A stretch of DNA of 64,000 bases from Desmodesmus armatus (Eukaryota > Chlorophyta > Chlorophyceae > Sphaeropleales > Scenedesmaceae), in the NCBI GenBank assembly GCA_007449985.2, contig VIIQ02000147.1, positions 124,001 to 188,000 on the forward strand. Direction: 5' to 3'. Below are positions 22,880-35,493 of the stretch, piece by piece (position 1 is the stretch's first letter; each line of letters begins with the position of its first letter). Below the pieces are notes generated by a model, which did not search any database, was not told where the DNA came from, and was given only the letters and a program-made list of their open reading frames with translations. The position numbers and the translations under genes were made by a program.

Positions 22880-25800
22880 AATGTGTGGCCCCACCCGGGG
22901 TTGTCTCCGCCACACCTCGCTTATAAGCGAGGTGACGTCACGGCGGTCTTGGCTGCTGGTGTTGTTTCCTGCTTAAGCAGCAACCTGCGAAATGGTTGCA
23001 CAGCCCAGATTTGACTGGGCAGTATTACACACTCAGTGACAGGCTGGTATGTATGCATGATACATCATGATATATCTATATAGGTGTGGTTGGCTGCGCT
23101 TCCGCGAGCCAAGGGCTGGTGTGCTGTGATGTTCACTGGTGTCACTTGTGTGGGTAGCATCAGGCGTCTCATACACTGTTATGAAGTTGGCAGGCTGCCA
23201 CCTGTCCAAACAAAAGCTGCCTCAGCGATCTTACTACAACAAAAGCTGCCTCAGTTCATGCGCACAGGTGCTGCTGCAGTTTTTGACTTCTTACAACACT
23301 ACAGACCTGTAGCCAGCCCTTCAGCCGTCCAATGAATGCTTTCTAGGCCCAACCGCAGTCACACATGCCGTTCCACATGCACCATGTGCAGGCGGTACAA
23401 AGGTAACACATGAGCTGGGCCGATCCCATGTTGATGGTACAATACTGGTATAGCACCAGGTGAGGACCTCCTGGCCCCACCTGATGTGAGGGCCCCACTC
23501 TCCAGCCTCCCAACTGACCACCTTGCCCTACCACAAACCAACCAGTGTTCAGGATTCAACAGGTTGCAAAGGAGCTCTCAAAGGCGCCGTGCCCGCTCTA
23601 AAGGTTGCCAGAATGCTCCTGGCAAACATCGCTCGATCCCCGGGTCAAAACCTCCCTGCCCCAAAACCTCCATGTCTCAAAACCTGCTCATCAGCAATAG
23701 CCTCATGCCTGACAAGCATAGCACAGAGCGCAATCCACACTTGCCAAAGAAGCAGCGCTGCATAGGGCGGCTATGTACCAGCCACAAGCTCATACAAACC
23801 ACAGGCACACTGTATGCACCACTCAAACGCACAAGCGTGACAAAACGCCCCAGCACTCCGCCTCCAGCCCCAACAGTCCCTGTGGCCAAAACTTGAAGCT
23901 GCCATGCAGCACAACATCTGTACACCCTCGTTCCTGCAGAGGCCTCATTCTGACAGCAGCAGTGCACAACACAGCCCTGGAAGCCGAAACCACTTCCCCT
24001 GGAAGGCGCTCCCCTCAAACTTGCATCATGGAGTGCACAGGGACAACCTGTGTCCAGTATGTCTGCAACCAAAACGGGCTGTTGTGATGACCTACCCGCC
24101 TCACAGCAGGTCTGCTACACCACTTGTGGCTATGCCTTTGTTACACGTGCACCAAATCCTCAGTGACAAAGTAGGAAGGGCAGGAGGGGCCTCACCCACA
24201 GGAGTCCAAGCCCAACTGATTTGGCAAGAAGCAGCGTCATCTGCGGCTGTGTCATTACAGCTGCGCCAACGCAGTGTAACTTTCCCAGAGTGGTGACACA
24301 CACTGCGTCATGCGTGATGACTCAACTGAGACGCCAAGATCCCTGAAAAACCTCTGTGTATCCAAAAGCCTCTTCAACCCCTCGCCACACCAGCAGCCGC
24401 AACCCTCATGTATATGTGTGTGGAGCACAGGGTGCGTCTCTGCACCCTGGCTGTATGCATGACCACGAAGCATCACCAACATGACTCATGTGGCGGCTTC
24501 ACACTCGCTCAGCATGCCAACCTGGCGGGCATGAATAACACTGCAGGTGCCAACTGCTGGCACAGACATCGAATGAGGATCATGAGCCACGCAACACGGC
24601 ACTTGCAAGACCTGACAAACCCCTCTTCAAATTGACACACCACCCTCTGGTCGTCTCTGCGCATCGAGCAAGACTCAAGCTCAAGCTGTGCCAACGCAAA
24701 CTTCCTAGGTCGACTAGCATGTCACCCTCGGGCCTCACACAACGCATTGAGCTGCCAGATCTGGACGATACAAGCCGACGCATCACAGGCAGCACTGCTG
24801 CCTTGGCAAGGTATACCAATAAGCCACTCAGAGAGCATGCATTGCATGGGTACTCTCAACAAGCTCTTTGACATGCACAGCACAAGCAGTGGTGCCTGAT
24901 GCTTGCTGTGCGTACTCAACCCTCCAGTCTCTCGACAAACCACCACACCAGCTCTCAACAGAACCAGCAGACCAGCAGACAGCCTTTGAGAGAAGGGGAA
25001 GGGGCACATGCATAGCATTGTTAGCCCTCCTAGGGGGACTAAAGAATTGGGTGCACAACAGAAGCAAAATGATGATAGCCATGGAGCAAGGAGGGCAGGT
25101 GAGCAGGGAGTCACCCCCCCCCCCCGCGCTGTGCATCCTCTGCTGACAGGGGGTGTTGCAGCTGTGCAAGGGGCACTGATGGTAGCAAGACCCCAGGTGT
25201 GACCACTATGAATGGCAACATCAGCAGCAATGGGGATGGCGGTGCATGCATGCCGGGGCCTAGGGTGTTGCAGGATGGCACACAGCGCATCATGTGCTGA
25301 AGCATGCAACAAAACACCAGCCATGTCAGCAAGCCTCAGCAGCAGCAACATGACACCACTCTGAGACACAGCCTGGTAGGGCGCTGCCCAAAGGGGGGCG
25401 TGAGGAGGGCAGAACATGTGGAGGAAGACAGGTGCATGTGGAGATAAGGTGCATGGGTGGATGCAGTATGCTGGCCAGCATGCGCAGCAGGGACATGACA
25501 CCACCCGTCACGAAAGCAGCGAGACAACACTCCTTACAATCCAGCGACAACAGCACCCTTCACAAGAGCAGCCTTGAAAGACAGCAGCCCAAAAGCCGCT
25601 GCAGCAAATTTCAGCCGCGAACAGCTGAAGACCACACCCCCTCTTTGAACACAGAGGAGGAGCGAACCACAAGGTTCCAAACCACTAGCTAGAGAAACCC
25701 CTTTCTTTCTTCTCGAATATCCCATCCCATAGCCACAAGCTGGAGGGGCAAGGCAGGCGATGCAGGCATGCTTGATACCATCGACCCCATTCTGAACCCC

Positions 25801-26815
25801 TCAGGCATAAAGTGTGGTGTCTCCTGTAGTATAGCACAGGCTGACAAGCACCCGCAGCGGCAACAGAAGATCCACAAAACTGTGCACGCACGCATGCTGC
25901 TCGCATGCGCCACACCTCCACACGTTGCAACGCCGCACAAAGCATGCACAGCATGAGTAGTACGAAACTCGCACACGCCCGGCCCCAGGGACGCCAACGC
26001 GTCAGAAGCCTCAACAACATCAGCAGACAGCCACCACCGCTGCTGTCGCCACTTCACACTGTCTGCTCCCTGTTGCTGACCCTGTGCATCCAGGGTGCCA
26101 GGTGCTCACACAGCAAAAGGGCACGCAGCCAGGCTGCTGCTGCCCCTGCAGGACCCTGCCGTGGTGCTGCTGCTGAGCGCCGTGCCTCCACAGCGGCTGC
26201 AGCACGCACAGGAGGCTCTGATCCAATGCCAGGAGCACTTGGCTTTGCAAGCAGCACCAGCACCAGCACCAGCAACACCAGCACCAGCAGCGGCGGCAAC
26301 AGCACTGCAGCAGCATTCTCCGCTACTTGCTGCTGGGGGCTCACACACACGCTTGCACAGCCAACCAGGCTGGCTGTGAACTGCACCCACAGTCACACAA
26401 GCACACTGAAAACCCAACAACAGCAACCGCCGGCAGCAACCGGCGAAGCAACACAAAGAGTCTCAGCAACAGCGGCAGCGCCCTACACTAACCAACAAGC
26501 CTCGCCATCACGCCCACACAAACACACACCCATTCTGTCAAGCAAATCACACAAATACACAGGTCGACAAGCTCACTCCTGCTGCCCACAAACAGTCAAG
26601 CCAAGCCCAGCTCATGCAACTGTGCCTGACATCGCACTCCCTTGATAACCAGCAGACCCTGCAAAGACAGCCGACGCCTGGTGACATGCTCACTCATGTC
26701 CTGGGGCCCACAGTAACACTACTTTGTGACGAAAGAAACCAACAAAATGCCCTCCACACATACCAGCCCTAACCACCAATACAAGCCATTTGACAGCAAA
26801 GCGCAGCACAGCACG
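22880..26815. other. Convergent intergenic region, probably mostly 3' UTR of the PP2C gene
   Basis: The first 200-400 bases should be the 3' end of LRR copy C. The rest is A/C-rich on the plus strand, i.e. T/G-rich on the minus strand, the composition of other 3' regions here. Candidate minus-strand TGTAA signals occur at 25538-25534 and 23295-23291. Several long open frames lack any recognisable domain. Confidence 0.45.
22913..22934. repeat. Perfect 22-bp palindrome
   Basis: CACCTCGCTTA is followed directly by its reverse complement, 34 bases after the stop of LRR copy C. It could form a short hairpin in the 3' UTR. Confidence 0.9.
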
Positions 26816-29800
26816 TCACGCAGGCATGCCATTGCCGTTGGCAGCAGCTGCAGCTCCATCCATCAAGCTGTAGGTGCTGCCAGTGCTGCTGCTGACCTTT
26901 GCGGCCGTCGCTGCCACTGCTGCCGCACCGCCATTGCTGCCAGCAGCAGCTGCTGCTTCTGCTGCCGCGGCTGCTTCTGCTGCTGCTGCTGCAGCTGCTG
27001 CTGCTGTCGCCTCCACATCCAGCACCTACAAAACAGAACAGCACAAGACAGGTGGTGGGGAACAACAGAGTTGGTAAGCCAGAACAAGGTTGGCTCTGCT
27101 CTGCCGGCTGGCCCCGTGCCCCCAACTTCTGCCCCCTCTGCCCCTTCCCCAACCACCAGCAAACAAGATGTCCAGCCCACCTGCAGGTCAGCCTTCAACC
27201 ACCCTGGCATCAGCACCATGTGTCATCCATATGTTGCCTCATGTTCCCCCTCCCCCCTCCCCCCACCCATGCACACACCACACACACTCAGGTGCCCCCC
27301 CCCCCCCCGGGTCCCACATATAACCAGACAATCCACCCCACCTGCAGGTCTGCCTCCTCCACAATTGCCACCAGCACTGTGATGTCATCCATCTGCTGCC
27401 CGATTATCCCCCCCCCACCATCCCTTGAAAAAACCCCACCCCACCCCACAGCCAGCCAGGTACCCCCCCCCCCCCAAAAGGCCTTGGGCCTGTCCCACCT
27501 GCAGGTCTGCCTCCTCCACCATTGCCACCAGCACTGTAATGTCGTCCATCTTGCCCCCTGTGAGTTCACCCAGCTGCACCCCCCCCCCCCCCGCCGCGCC
27601 CACCCACCACCCACAGCCCCACTCTACACACCCAGGCTACTCCCAAGCCCCCCACCCCCCCCCACCCCGCAGGTCTGCCTCCCACACAGGTGCCACCAGC
27701 ACAGTCAAACCACCCCACCTGCAGGTCTGCCTCCTCCACCATAGCCACCAGCACTGTAATGTCGTCCATCTTGCCCCCTGTCAGTTCACCCAGCTGCACC
27801 TTGCCATCCACAATCTTTGTGTTTTGCAGCTTCATCCACCAAGGCCAGTCGTACCTGCAGTGGGAAGCAGCATAGACAGGCCGGAGGGGGGGGGGGGTTC
27901 AGAATGTGTGCTGAATTATCAGCCAGCATCGACATTCACGCCCACCCACACTACAGTCACAACACAGCAGTTCAACCCCACCCCACCGCACCCCCCAAAT
28001 CACACACACACCATCCGCCCAGTCAGCAAGCCTCACCTTGGGATGGCCTCTGCTGCGTAAGGGCTGGCAAAGTTGGGGCCTGCCGCAGTCCGCCAACGAC
28101 AACACCATACCACACCCCCTCAACGCACCCCCATGCACACACAGCCCTTACCCCCCTTCAACTAACACACACCATCCGCCCAGTCAGCAAGCCTCACCCT
28201 GGGATTGGCTGCGTAAGGGCTGGCAAAGTTGGGGCCTGCCGCAGTCCGCCAACGACAACACCATACCACCCCCCACACCCCCATGCACACACAGCCCTTA
28301 CCCCCCCCCTCTACCCCCCCCCCCCCACCCTCACCCTTGGGACTTGGCCTCGATGTGTACGGGCTGGCAAAGTTTGGGTCTGCCGCATGTCGCCGCGCAG
28401 TCTTGCAATCTTGTCTGCTGCTGCGTCAATACCGCATGCCGCAGCAACAACACTCCCCCTCCCCCCCCCTCAACACCCCCCCCTACACACACAGCACGGC
28501 ACACACCCCTCCCCCCCCCCCCAAACACACACTACCCGCCCAGTCAGCAAGCCTCACCCTTGAGACTTTGCCTCTGATGTGTATGGGCTGGCAAAGTTTG
28601 GGTCTGCCGCATGTCGCCGCGCAGTCTTGCAATCTTGTCTGCTGCTGCATCAATACCGCATGCCGCAGCAACAACACTCCCCCTCCGCCCCCCCTTCTCA
28701 CCCCCCCCCCTACACACACAGCACGGCACACACCCCTCCCCCCCCCCCCCCCACACACAGCACGGCACACACCCCTCCCCCCCCCTACACACACAGCACG
28801 GCACACACCCCTCCCCCCCCCCTACACACACAGCACGGCACACACCCCTCCCCCCCCCCCCCTACACACACAGCACGGCACACACCCCTCCCTCTCCCCC
28901 CCCCCCAAACACACACTACCCGCCCAGTCAGCAAGCCTCACCCTTGAGACTTTGCCTCTGATGTGTATGGGCTGGCAAAGTTGGGGTCTGCCGCAGTCCA
29001 CCAACGACAACACCATATCACACCCCCTCAACGCACCCACATGCACACACCCCCGTGCACACACACCCTGCCCCCCCCCCCCCCCAGCACCCTCACCCCT
29101 GGGACTTGGCCTCCGATGTGTATGGGCTAGCGAAGTTTGGGTCTGCCGCATGCCGCCGCGCCAGCTTTGCGATCTTATCTGCTGCTGCATCAATGCCTGA
29201 TGGACTGCTGGGCACCAATTCCATAACCTCACTGCTGTACACGTTGTCCCACAGACCGTCTGACCCTGCAGCAACAGTCACAGCAACAGCCATGCATGTG
29301 TGGTGAGCTTTGAAAAAATCTTTCATTTGCGCATGACAACTATGCACATGGTTCCACAACCCATCTGAACCTGCAGCAGCATAGCAACACTATAGCAGCA
29401 CGGCAAAACTTGCAGTACCAACACCAGCTGAACTCACTGAAACAAAAGGACCCACCCCCTCCCCCACACACATGTCACCACCTACCTGCAATGATAACAT
29501 CCCTAGGCATCACGGGCAGCTGTTAGACTTCTGCATCATTTACAGTGTCTGTCACCCCACCCCAACCCACCCACCCCACCCCACCGCACCCCACCCCACA
29601 CACAGGCAGTGATGTGTGTCCTTGACGCCCCCCCCCCCCCCCCCACACACACACACAAACACACACACACACAGACGTGTCACCACACACCTGCAATGAT
29701 CACATCCCCAGGCATCACAGGCAGCTGATAGATTTCTGCATCGTCTGCTGTGTCTGTGTCGTCCACATGCTCAGGATAGGCCCCAAACTGCAGTGGGCAG

Positions 29801-32800
29801 TCGAAGAAGTGCTGCTTGGGCGAAGAGCGCATCACAATCTGACCGCCACGCACAACCACAAACCCACTGTCACCCTGCACCAGGCAGCAGCAGCAGCAGC
29901 AACAGCAAAACAGTCAACCATGTGAGGGCCCATCAGGGGGCAGTTGAGTGGATGATGCAGCAGACCCTGACCGCTATGCACCACAACATCCCAACTATCA
30001 CGCTGGAGCGATCGACGCAACGCATCCAGACAGCCAAGGAGAATAGGGAGTGATGAAGCATACCATCATCATCAGTCATGACATGGAGCTGCTGGAGGCC
30101 GCTCATGTCTCGCCACAAAACACAATCCGCTCGTGCCCCCCCCCCCCCCCACACACACACACCAGGTTTGCTGCAATGAGCTGCTTCTCCTCTGGGCACA
30201 GCTGCACCACACACGCCGTCGCAGACCCTGGAAGCTTCGTAAACTTGTGTGCAGTGTCCAACGCCTTGCGCGGATTCACCACCGCCACAGCCGCTGTAGG
30301 ATCCCTCCCACTGCTGCTGCCGTCGCTGCTGCTGCCGCCGTCGACGCTGCAGCCAAGGTCTAGACTGCTGAGGGATGCACAGGGTGTGCTTTGCCAGCTG
30401 TCGAGAGAGGATACTGCTCGCACGTCTGCTCCTTCAATGTATGCACATGCCACGCGCATCAACATACGGGAGTATTCGGCGGGGTTCACACCGGACTCGG
30501 CCCACCCACCCACACCTGCAACACAACAGTCGCGGGTAAGACCGCTGTCAAGCATGGATGAGCTGCAGACACGAACTGCTTCTGCATGCGGGGTGGGTGG
30601 GTAGGGTGGGCGGGGGGGGGGGGGGGGCTCAACTAGATGCACATGTGCTTTGCCAGCTGTCTAGGGAGGACACTGCTCACACATCTGCTCCCTCGATGTG
30701 GGCACATGCCACACGCATCAACATACGGGAGTAACCGGCGGGGTTCACGCCGGACTCGGCCCATCAACCCACATCTGCAGCAGCAAAAAAAGCCGCAGAT
30801 AGCGGCACTGCAAGCATGGATGAGCCACCAAAACAACCTGCTCCATGCTGTGCTGGGTGGGGTAGGGGTGAGGGGAAGGGGGGGGGGGTGACCATATGCA
30901 GACCAGAAGCATGAGCATACAGGGGTTTTCGACGGGCTGTATACACCGTACTTAACCCACCCACCAACACCTGCAGCAGAACAGTGGCAGGTAGGGGCAC
31001 TGTCAAGCATGTATTGAGCCAAGGACTTGAACTTGTATCTGTTAGTGCACGCGCCCAACTGGGATTGATCACTCTGGGGGGGGGGGGGGGGGGGGGGGGG
31101 TTGGGGTACTGCATGGCATGCTTGAGCAACTAGGTTGGCTAGTTGAAGTGGATGGCACGATATCCATGTGCCATCTGCTTCACCTTGCCTACCTAGTTGC
31201 TGAAGTATGATTGCAGTACCCCCCCCCCCCCCGTCCCCAAAAAATGCCCATGCCAGTTGCAATGCTGCACACCAGGAACCACCAGGGCGCTGTCATCTGC
31301 CCATCGCGGGCGGGTGCTGCATGTGTTGAAGCAGGGAGTGCTCCTGCTCGCTGGTCGACCAAACCACAGGCATGAAGCACCCTCCGACCCAACACACGCA
31401 GTACCCACATGAGCCGACAGACAATTGTTGCTGTCCCCATCCACCCAGGCCACTCAGTTGCAGGCGTATGCCATGCCATGCCATGCCATGCCATCCCACC
31501 CACCCCCCAAGGACAAAGGGGCCCATCTCAAATCGAACTGCTGCAGGTCAGGAACCACCAGCATAAATGCTGCCATCTGCCCACTGGGGTGAGTGCTGCA
31601 TGTGTTGAAGCAGGAGTGCTCCTGCTCCCTGGTGTTGCAGCCAGAAGCAGAAGGACCCTCCGACTCAACACACGCATTACCCACGTGAGCAACAGACTCG
31701 GTCACTCCACAAATCACCCAGCCCCCCTCCACCCCAAACCCCCGCAAGTAGCCAATCGTCACCCAACTGCTGCAAGCCAACAACCACCAGTATGGGTGCT
31801 CATTTGCCCATCTCAATAGGGTGTGTGCTGCATTTGTTGACACAGGGAGTGCTCCTGCTGTAGTGCTGCACCCAGAAGCAGTGTCACCCTCCAAATCAAC
31901 ACACGGTACCACAAGAGCCAACCAATACAAGTTGGTCCCCACTTCCCCAGCCCACCCAGTTGGTGAGATATGCAGTGCCCCCCCCCCCCCCCCCCCCCGC
32001 GTAGCTCAACATTCAAGTCGAATTGCTGCACAATATTCACTGTTACACTATGATGTACTACTCAGCACCCCCCCCCCACACACACACAACAAGAACACAC
32101 ACAGGCAGCTCAAATAGCCCTCCAGGTATGCCGTTATCCAGGCTTGCTAGGGCTGCTGCAGCTGCTGTCACACGCTCCGAGGCCAGACAAAAGGCAAGGC
32201 TGGGGCCAGCATAGGGCTGAGCGGGGCACAGCAGCCCAGCTGCAGTTACACTGGTCAACTACAATTAGGCTCCAGCCCTGTCACATGTACGGCAACCATC
32301 AGCCAGGCTGCAGGCACTGGAAAAGCTTCTGAACATCTGCTTCATCAGAAGAACTAGTGCAGCAGCGGGCAGGAGCAGCAACTGCTCTCGTTCTGCACAC
32401 CCATGCTGCCACAGGGGGGAAGTTGGCACATAAACCCCTGCAACCAGCACCTGCAACTGACCCCATTGTCTGCAACTCAACTGCCCCAGGCATTAAAAGT
32501 CCAAACTTACGTTGCGACGCCGCCTCCCAAACCCTCTTCACACTCCCCTGCCCTCCGTCCTTGAGCGACTGTTCCATCTCAAACAGTTTCCCTGCACTTT
32601 CCTTGCACCTCAAACAGTTTCCTTGCTTTCTTTCGCAAACACTTCACAACCAAGTCTCAGCACCCCCTCTGCTCACCGTCTGCTACACCAATTGCGCCTC
32701 CTGACACGTTGCTGACAAAACGAACATCCCCCCCCCCCCCCATATGCGACTCAACAGCACCAGCGGTGGGTTTCAGTCTATTTATGCTGCCCCCCCCACA

Positions 32801-33687
32801 AAAACCTTTTGCTCTCCGTTCCAATTCCCTGACCTCCGTCCTTCAGCATAGCCCTTTGTTTTCACTATCCTTGCTCTCCCCCCCCCCCCCCAAAAACGAG
32901 ACACAACCAAGTCTCAGCACACCCTCTGCTCACCGTCTGCCACTCCAATGGCTCCCCCAGACACGTTGCTGACAAAGTGAGCGTCCTCCCCTCCATATGA
33001 CTCCTTCTCTGGGTGGGGCAGGTACGCTGCTGCACTGCGCAGGCGCAGCTGCTTGATTGTCCTGTACACTGCTGCTGGTGGTTGTGCTGGTGCTGCGCTG
33101 GTAGAGGCAACAGCAGCTGCTGCGTCCTGTTGCTCCACGGAAACGGCTGTCCTGTCCGCTGTCAGAACTGTCGATGCAGCAGCAGCAGACATGGGGGCAA
33201 GGAGAAGAAAAGATTGAGCAGCAGTGCAAACACCAGAACCTTGGGACACCTGCTCCCGCCAGCTGACAAGCTGTTCATGGTGAGGATGCCACGTGATTGG
33301 TATGCAAATCCACGGGACATGCAATCCTCGACACATGGCGAAGGGCCATAAAGGGCGGGTGGAACAACATGCAGATTGCAGATTGTGATGGTGGGTGCAT
33401 TGATCGGGCCATGCAGCTGCAAGCAAAGCAACATGGCTTTTGAACAGGTTACATATAATTGAACCTTGACAGTAGCAGCACAGCCTGGGAACGCAGGCAT
33501 GGATCCGCTGCACGGCTGAAGTGCACCACCCACCCGAGCTCTCAGCAGAAGTGAAGCACACGTTCACACGTGGCCTCCTCTGGACTCCAAGTGTCCTCGG
33601 AACAGCCTTGACACACGTTAAACAGGCCCCTGGCCGAGCATGACGCGCTGAACGCGCTGCTGAAGGGAGACGAGCCTGAGCATGCAT
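26816..33687 (-). CDS. PP2C-type protein phosphatase, PTC7/PBCP family
   Basis: Minus-strand exons are 33687-32934 (possibly divided), 30515-30163, 29874-29691, 29265-29097, 27854-27719 and 27025-26816; every junction phase agrees. The metal-binding motifs of the family appear in order: GGEDAHF, GVADGVGGW (across a junction), ANLGDSGF, SDGLWDN and TGGKMDDITVLVA. These are Mg/Mn-dependent Ser/Thr phosphatases; PTC7-like members act in mitochondria, and the plant relative PBCP dephosphorylates photosystem II core proteins in chloroplasts. The long open frame starts at a GTG; the first in-frame ATG, 33687, opens an Arg/Ala/Ser-rich leader MHAQARLPSAARSARHARPG that looks like an organelle transit peptide. 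The last exon is a poly-Ala tail. The stretch around 33190-33560 may be an intron left open by chance. Introns are full of exon-edge copies. Confidence 0.85.
27179..27854 (-). repeat. Tandem copies of PP2C exon 27854-27719
   Basis: Besides the real exon there are copies at about 27582-27499 (near-identical, two mismatches over about 82 bases by eye, reading TGGKMDDITVLVAMVEEADL), about 27410-27341 (QQMDDITVLVAIVEEADL) and 27235-27179 (decayed). A fragment lies at 27710-27668. Each complete copy ends at CTGCAG/GTG as the real exon does. Confidence 0.9.
28032..29265 (-). repeat. Tandem copies of the 3' part of PP2C exon 29265-29097
   Basis: The real exon lies at the high-coordinate end. Degenerate copies of its distal half occur at about 29010-28946, 28670-28555, 28440-28330, 28255-28193 and 28105-28032. 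They share GATGTGTATGGGCTGGCAAA on the plus strand. Spacers are A/C-rich with runs of C, including several CACACACAGCACGGCACACA-type blocks at 28490-28890. Confidence 0.88.
29340..29560 (-). repeat. Copies of two PP2C exon edges
   Basis: 29373-29340 repeats the acceptor and start of exon 29265-29097 (SDGLWNHV versus SDGLWDNV). 29560-29487 repeats the end of exon 29874-29691, reading QLPVMPRDVIIAG with an in-frame stop just before it and a GTAGGT donor after it. Confidence 0.82.
30645..30975 (-). repeat. Two decayed copies of the start of PP2C exon 30515-30163
   Basis: The nearer copy reads WAESGVNPAGYSRMLMRVAC like the real exon but has TGA codons before and after this block. The farther copy (about 30975-30897) still reads VGGWVKYGV after a CTGCAG acceptor and then diverges. 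Confidence 0.85.
31262..31960. repeat. Three-unit degenerate tandem repeat in the PP2C intron
   Basis: Units begin near 31262, 31549 and 31782. Each contains AACCACCAG, then CATCTGCCCA-like sequence, then TGTTGAAGCAGGGAGTGCTC and a later ACACACG-TACC block. No exon source is evident. A CATGC-type run lies at 31464-31492 and a run of about 26 G at 31075-31100. Confidence 0.7.
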
Positions 33688-34158
33688 CTTTGCTGTGTTG
33701 CCGTTCTGGCGGTGTCCGGCAGCTGCAGCAGGTGTGCCTTGAGACTCTAAGGCAACAAACGAACTGCAGGGTCTCGGCACATTGGATTTGCCCCCCAGAC
33801 CCTGGGGGGTTTAGGTGAGTTGGGTAGTCTGACCGAATGACACCTTCAAGCAGGATTTCCTCTGAACGCCCTTTCGAACTTGGATACGTCCACCGACCGT
33901 CTTCTCACCGTGCCCCTCAGCAGCTGGGAATCACTCCACAACTTTCTGATTCCCATATCTCGCTTACCCCCCCCCCTCCCACTTTCCCAGCTCAGCACGC
34001 CACAGACAGACAGGGGCCCTGCCAGGGCAATCCACAATCCAAACCAAAGACTGATCCTAAAGGGGTGTCAGTGTTTCAGGCATTTGACAAACACTGACGA
34101 CAGGCACACCACCTGCTTCTGTACCCTCGCACACAGTACCGTACCCCTTCTACACAAC
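33688..34158. other. Intergenic region between divergent PP2C and PDZ genes
   Basis: Short divergent region expected to carry both promoters. An open frame runs through it into the PDZ gene but has no ATG. No element is recognised. Confidence 0.45.
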
Positions 34159-35493
34159 ATGCAGCACCTCAGCACCAACAGCAGCAGCAGTTGCGGGAGA
34201 CTTTCAGCATCTTCACCAACACCCCAACCAAATAGAGCCCTCAAAGCTCCCAAAGCTTGGCACAGACCGCACACCAGCACTACCAGCGCTGTCACAATCC
34301 CACTACCACTACCACTAACATCACAACAGCAGCAGCTGACACGCAGGCTTGGCAGGCACTTCACAGCAGCAGCGTCAGCAGCAGATGCGGCAGCAGCAGC
34401 AGCAGCAGCGGCAGCGGCTCCTGCAGGCCAACAGCAGCAGCAGACAGTCAATGTGGTCAACCCAGAAGGGGAGCGCCCTTCCCATCACCTCCAGGTGAGC
34501 GAGAGGAAATATGGGAGTGCCAGACCATCCACATTGATAACTGCACTGCAAATGTAACAGCCTCATCACTTTCCAGGCGAGGGAAGCTGCCAGTGATGAA
34601 CGGCGTCCTTTCCCCCCTCCCCCCCCCCCCTGCCCCACGCCCTCCTCGCCCAACACATGCGCATTGACCATCTTCTGCCCCCGCCCCTTCCCTGCCGGCC
34701 CTTGATGGCTGTCCATCACCCTGACCATCATCGTGTCACACCGTACTAGCAGTACTAGTAGTGTGTGCACACCTGTGTGTGTTGTATGTAGCTGCACATG
34801 TGTTGTTTGTGCCTGCAGGTCCCTGTTGGGTGTGAGGTGTATCAGGTGGCACTCAAGAAGCCACTGGGGCTCACACTCACAGGTGAGGGGAGGGGGGGGG
34901 GCTTGTGACGGATGAGGAGGGGGACGAGAGCGGGGGGTGGGGTGGGGGACAGGGGGGGGGGCTCAGGTTGCATTCATGAAGCCACTGGGATTCACACTTA
35001 CAGGTGTGTGTGTGTGTGGGGGGGGGGGGGGCGAAGACGGGGGAGTGGACGAGGGAGGAGCGGGACGAGAGCGTGGCGGGGGGGGGGGGGAGGAGGGAAT
35101 GGGGGGATCATGTGGGGCTCAAGGGCCTCTGTGGCTCCCACTGACTGGTAGAGGCGGGGACAGGAAGAATTGCCTTGCTGTTGGGGTGCCCCAGCTAGGG
35201 GAAACCGACCATGACAAGCGGGTGTATGCCGCAGGCTGAACTTTGCATGTGCCGGTGTGCATGTGCATGTGCATGTGCATGTGCAGGTCCATACATGATA
35301 TCCGGTGCTGATGCATACCCAACATGCCGACAACGCAATCAAATACAGCGCACACTTGTCTTCCTTCTTTATAACTGCTGCAGAGAAGCCTGGCAGTGTA
35401 ATTGTTGTGGATGACTTGACCCCAGTGGGCCACGCCCAACAGGCAGGCATTGCAGTTGGTGATGTACTGCTGGCGGTCACTGCACGAGCTCAG
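34159..35493 (+). CDS. PDZ-domain protein, probably plastid-targeted (3' end unresolved)
   Basis: Exons 34159-34494, 34819-34882 and 35384-35493 are in phase. The N-terminus is Ser/Pro/Arg-rich with poly-Gln and poly-Ala, and looks like an organelle transit region. VNVVNPEGE leads to a PDZ fold: CEVYQVALKKPLGLTLT (carboxylate-loop side), then SVIVVDDLTPVGHAQQAGIA and VGDVLLAVTARA. Similar PDZ domains occur in plant thylakoid proteins. One or more exons should follow to complete the fold, but this part of the gene is full of copies of exon 35384-35493 and I could not pick the true continuation. A possible later piece at 36617-36674 (KPGSSSPQIVLL) may itself be a decayed copy. The start is the first ATG of the frame. 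Confidence 0.7.

Noticed and set aside
23486..23896. Plus-strand frame of 136 codons rich in Lys, Pro and Ser
   Set aside because: Low complexity, no motif, composition like the reverse of a 3' UTR.
24722..25504. Minus-strand frame of 260 codons, Cys- and Leu-rich
   Set aside because: No recognisable domain; best explained as chance openness in the T/G-rich 3' region of the PP2C gene.
26899..29200. Pro/His/Thr-rich plus-strand frames of 180-320 codons
   Set aside because: They are antisense to PP2C exons and exon copies and arise from C-runs and CACA spacers.
32299..32613. Minus-strand frame of 104 codons inside the PP2C intron, considered as an extra exon
   Set aside because: Joining 32934 directly to 30515 restores GVADGVGGW exactly, leaving no room for another exon.
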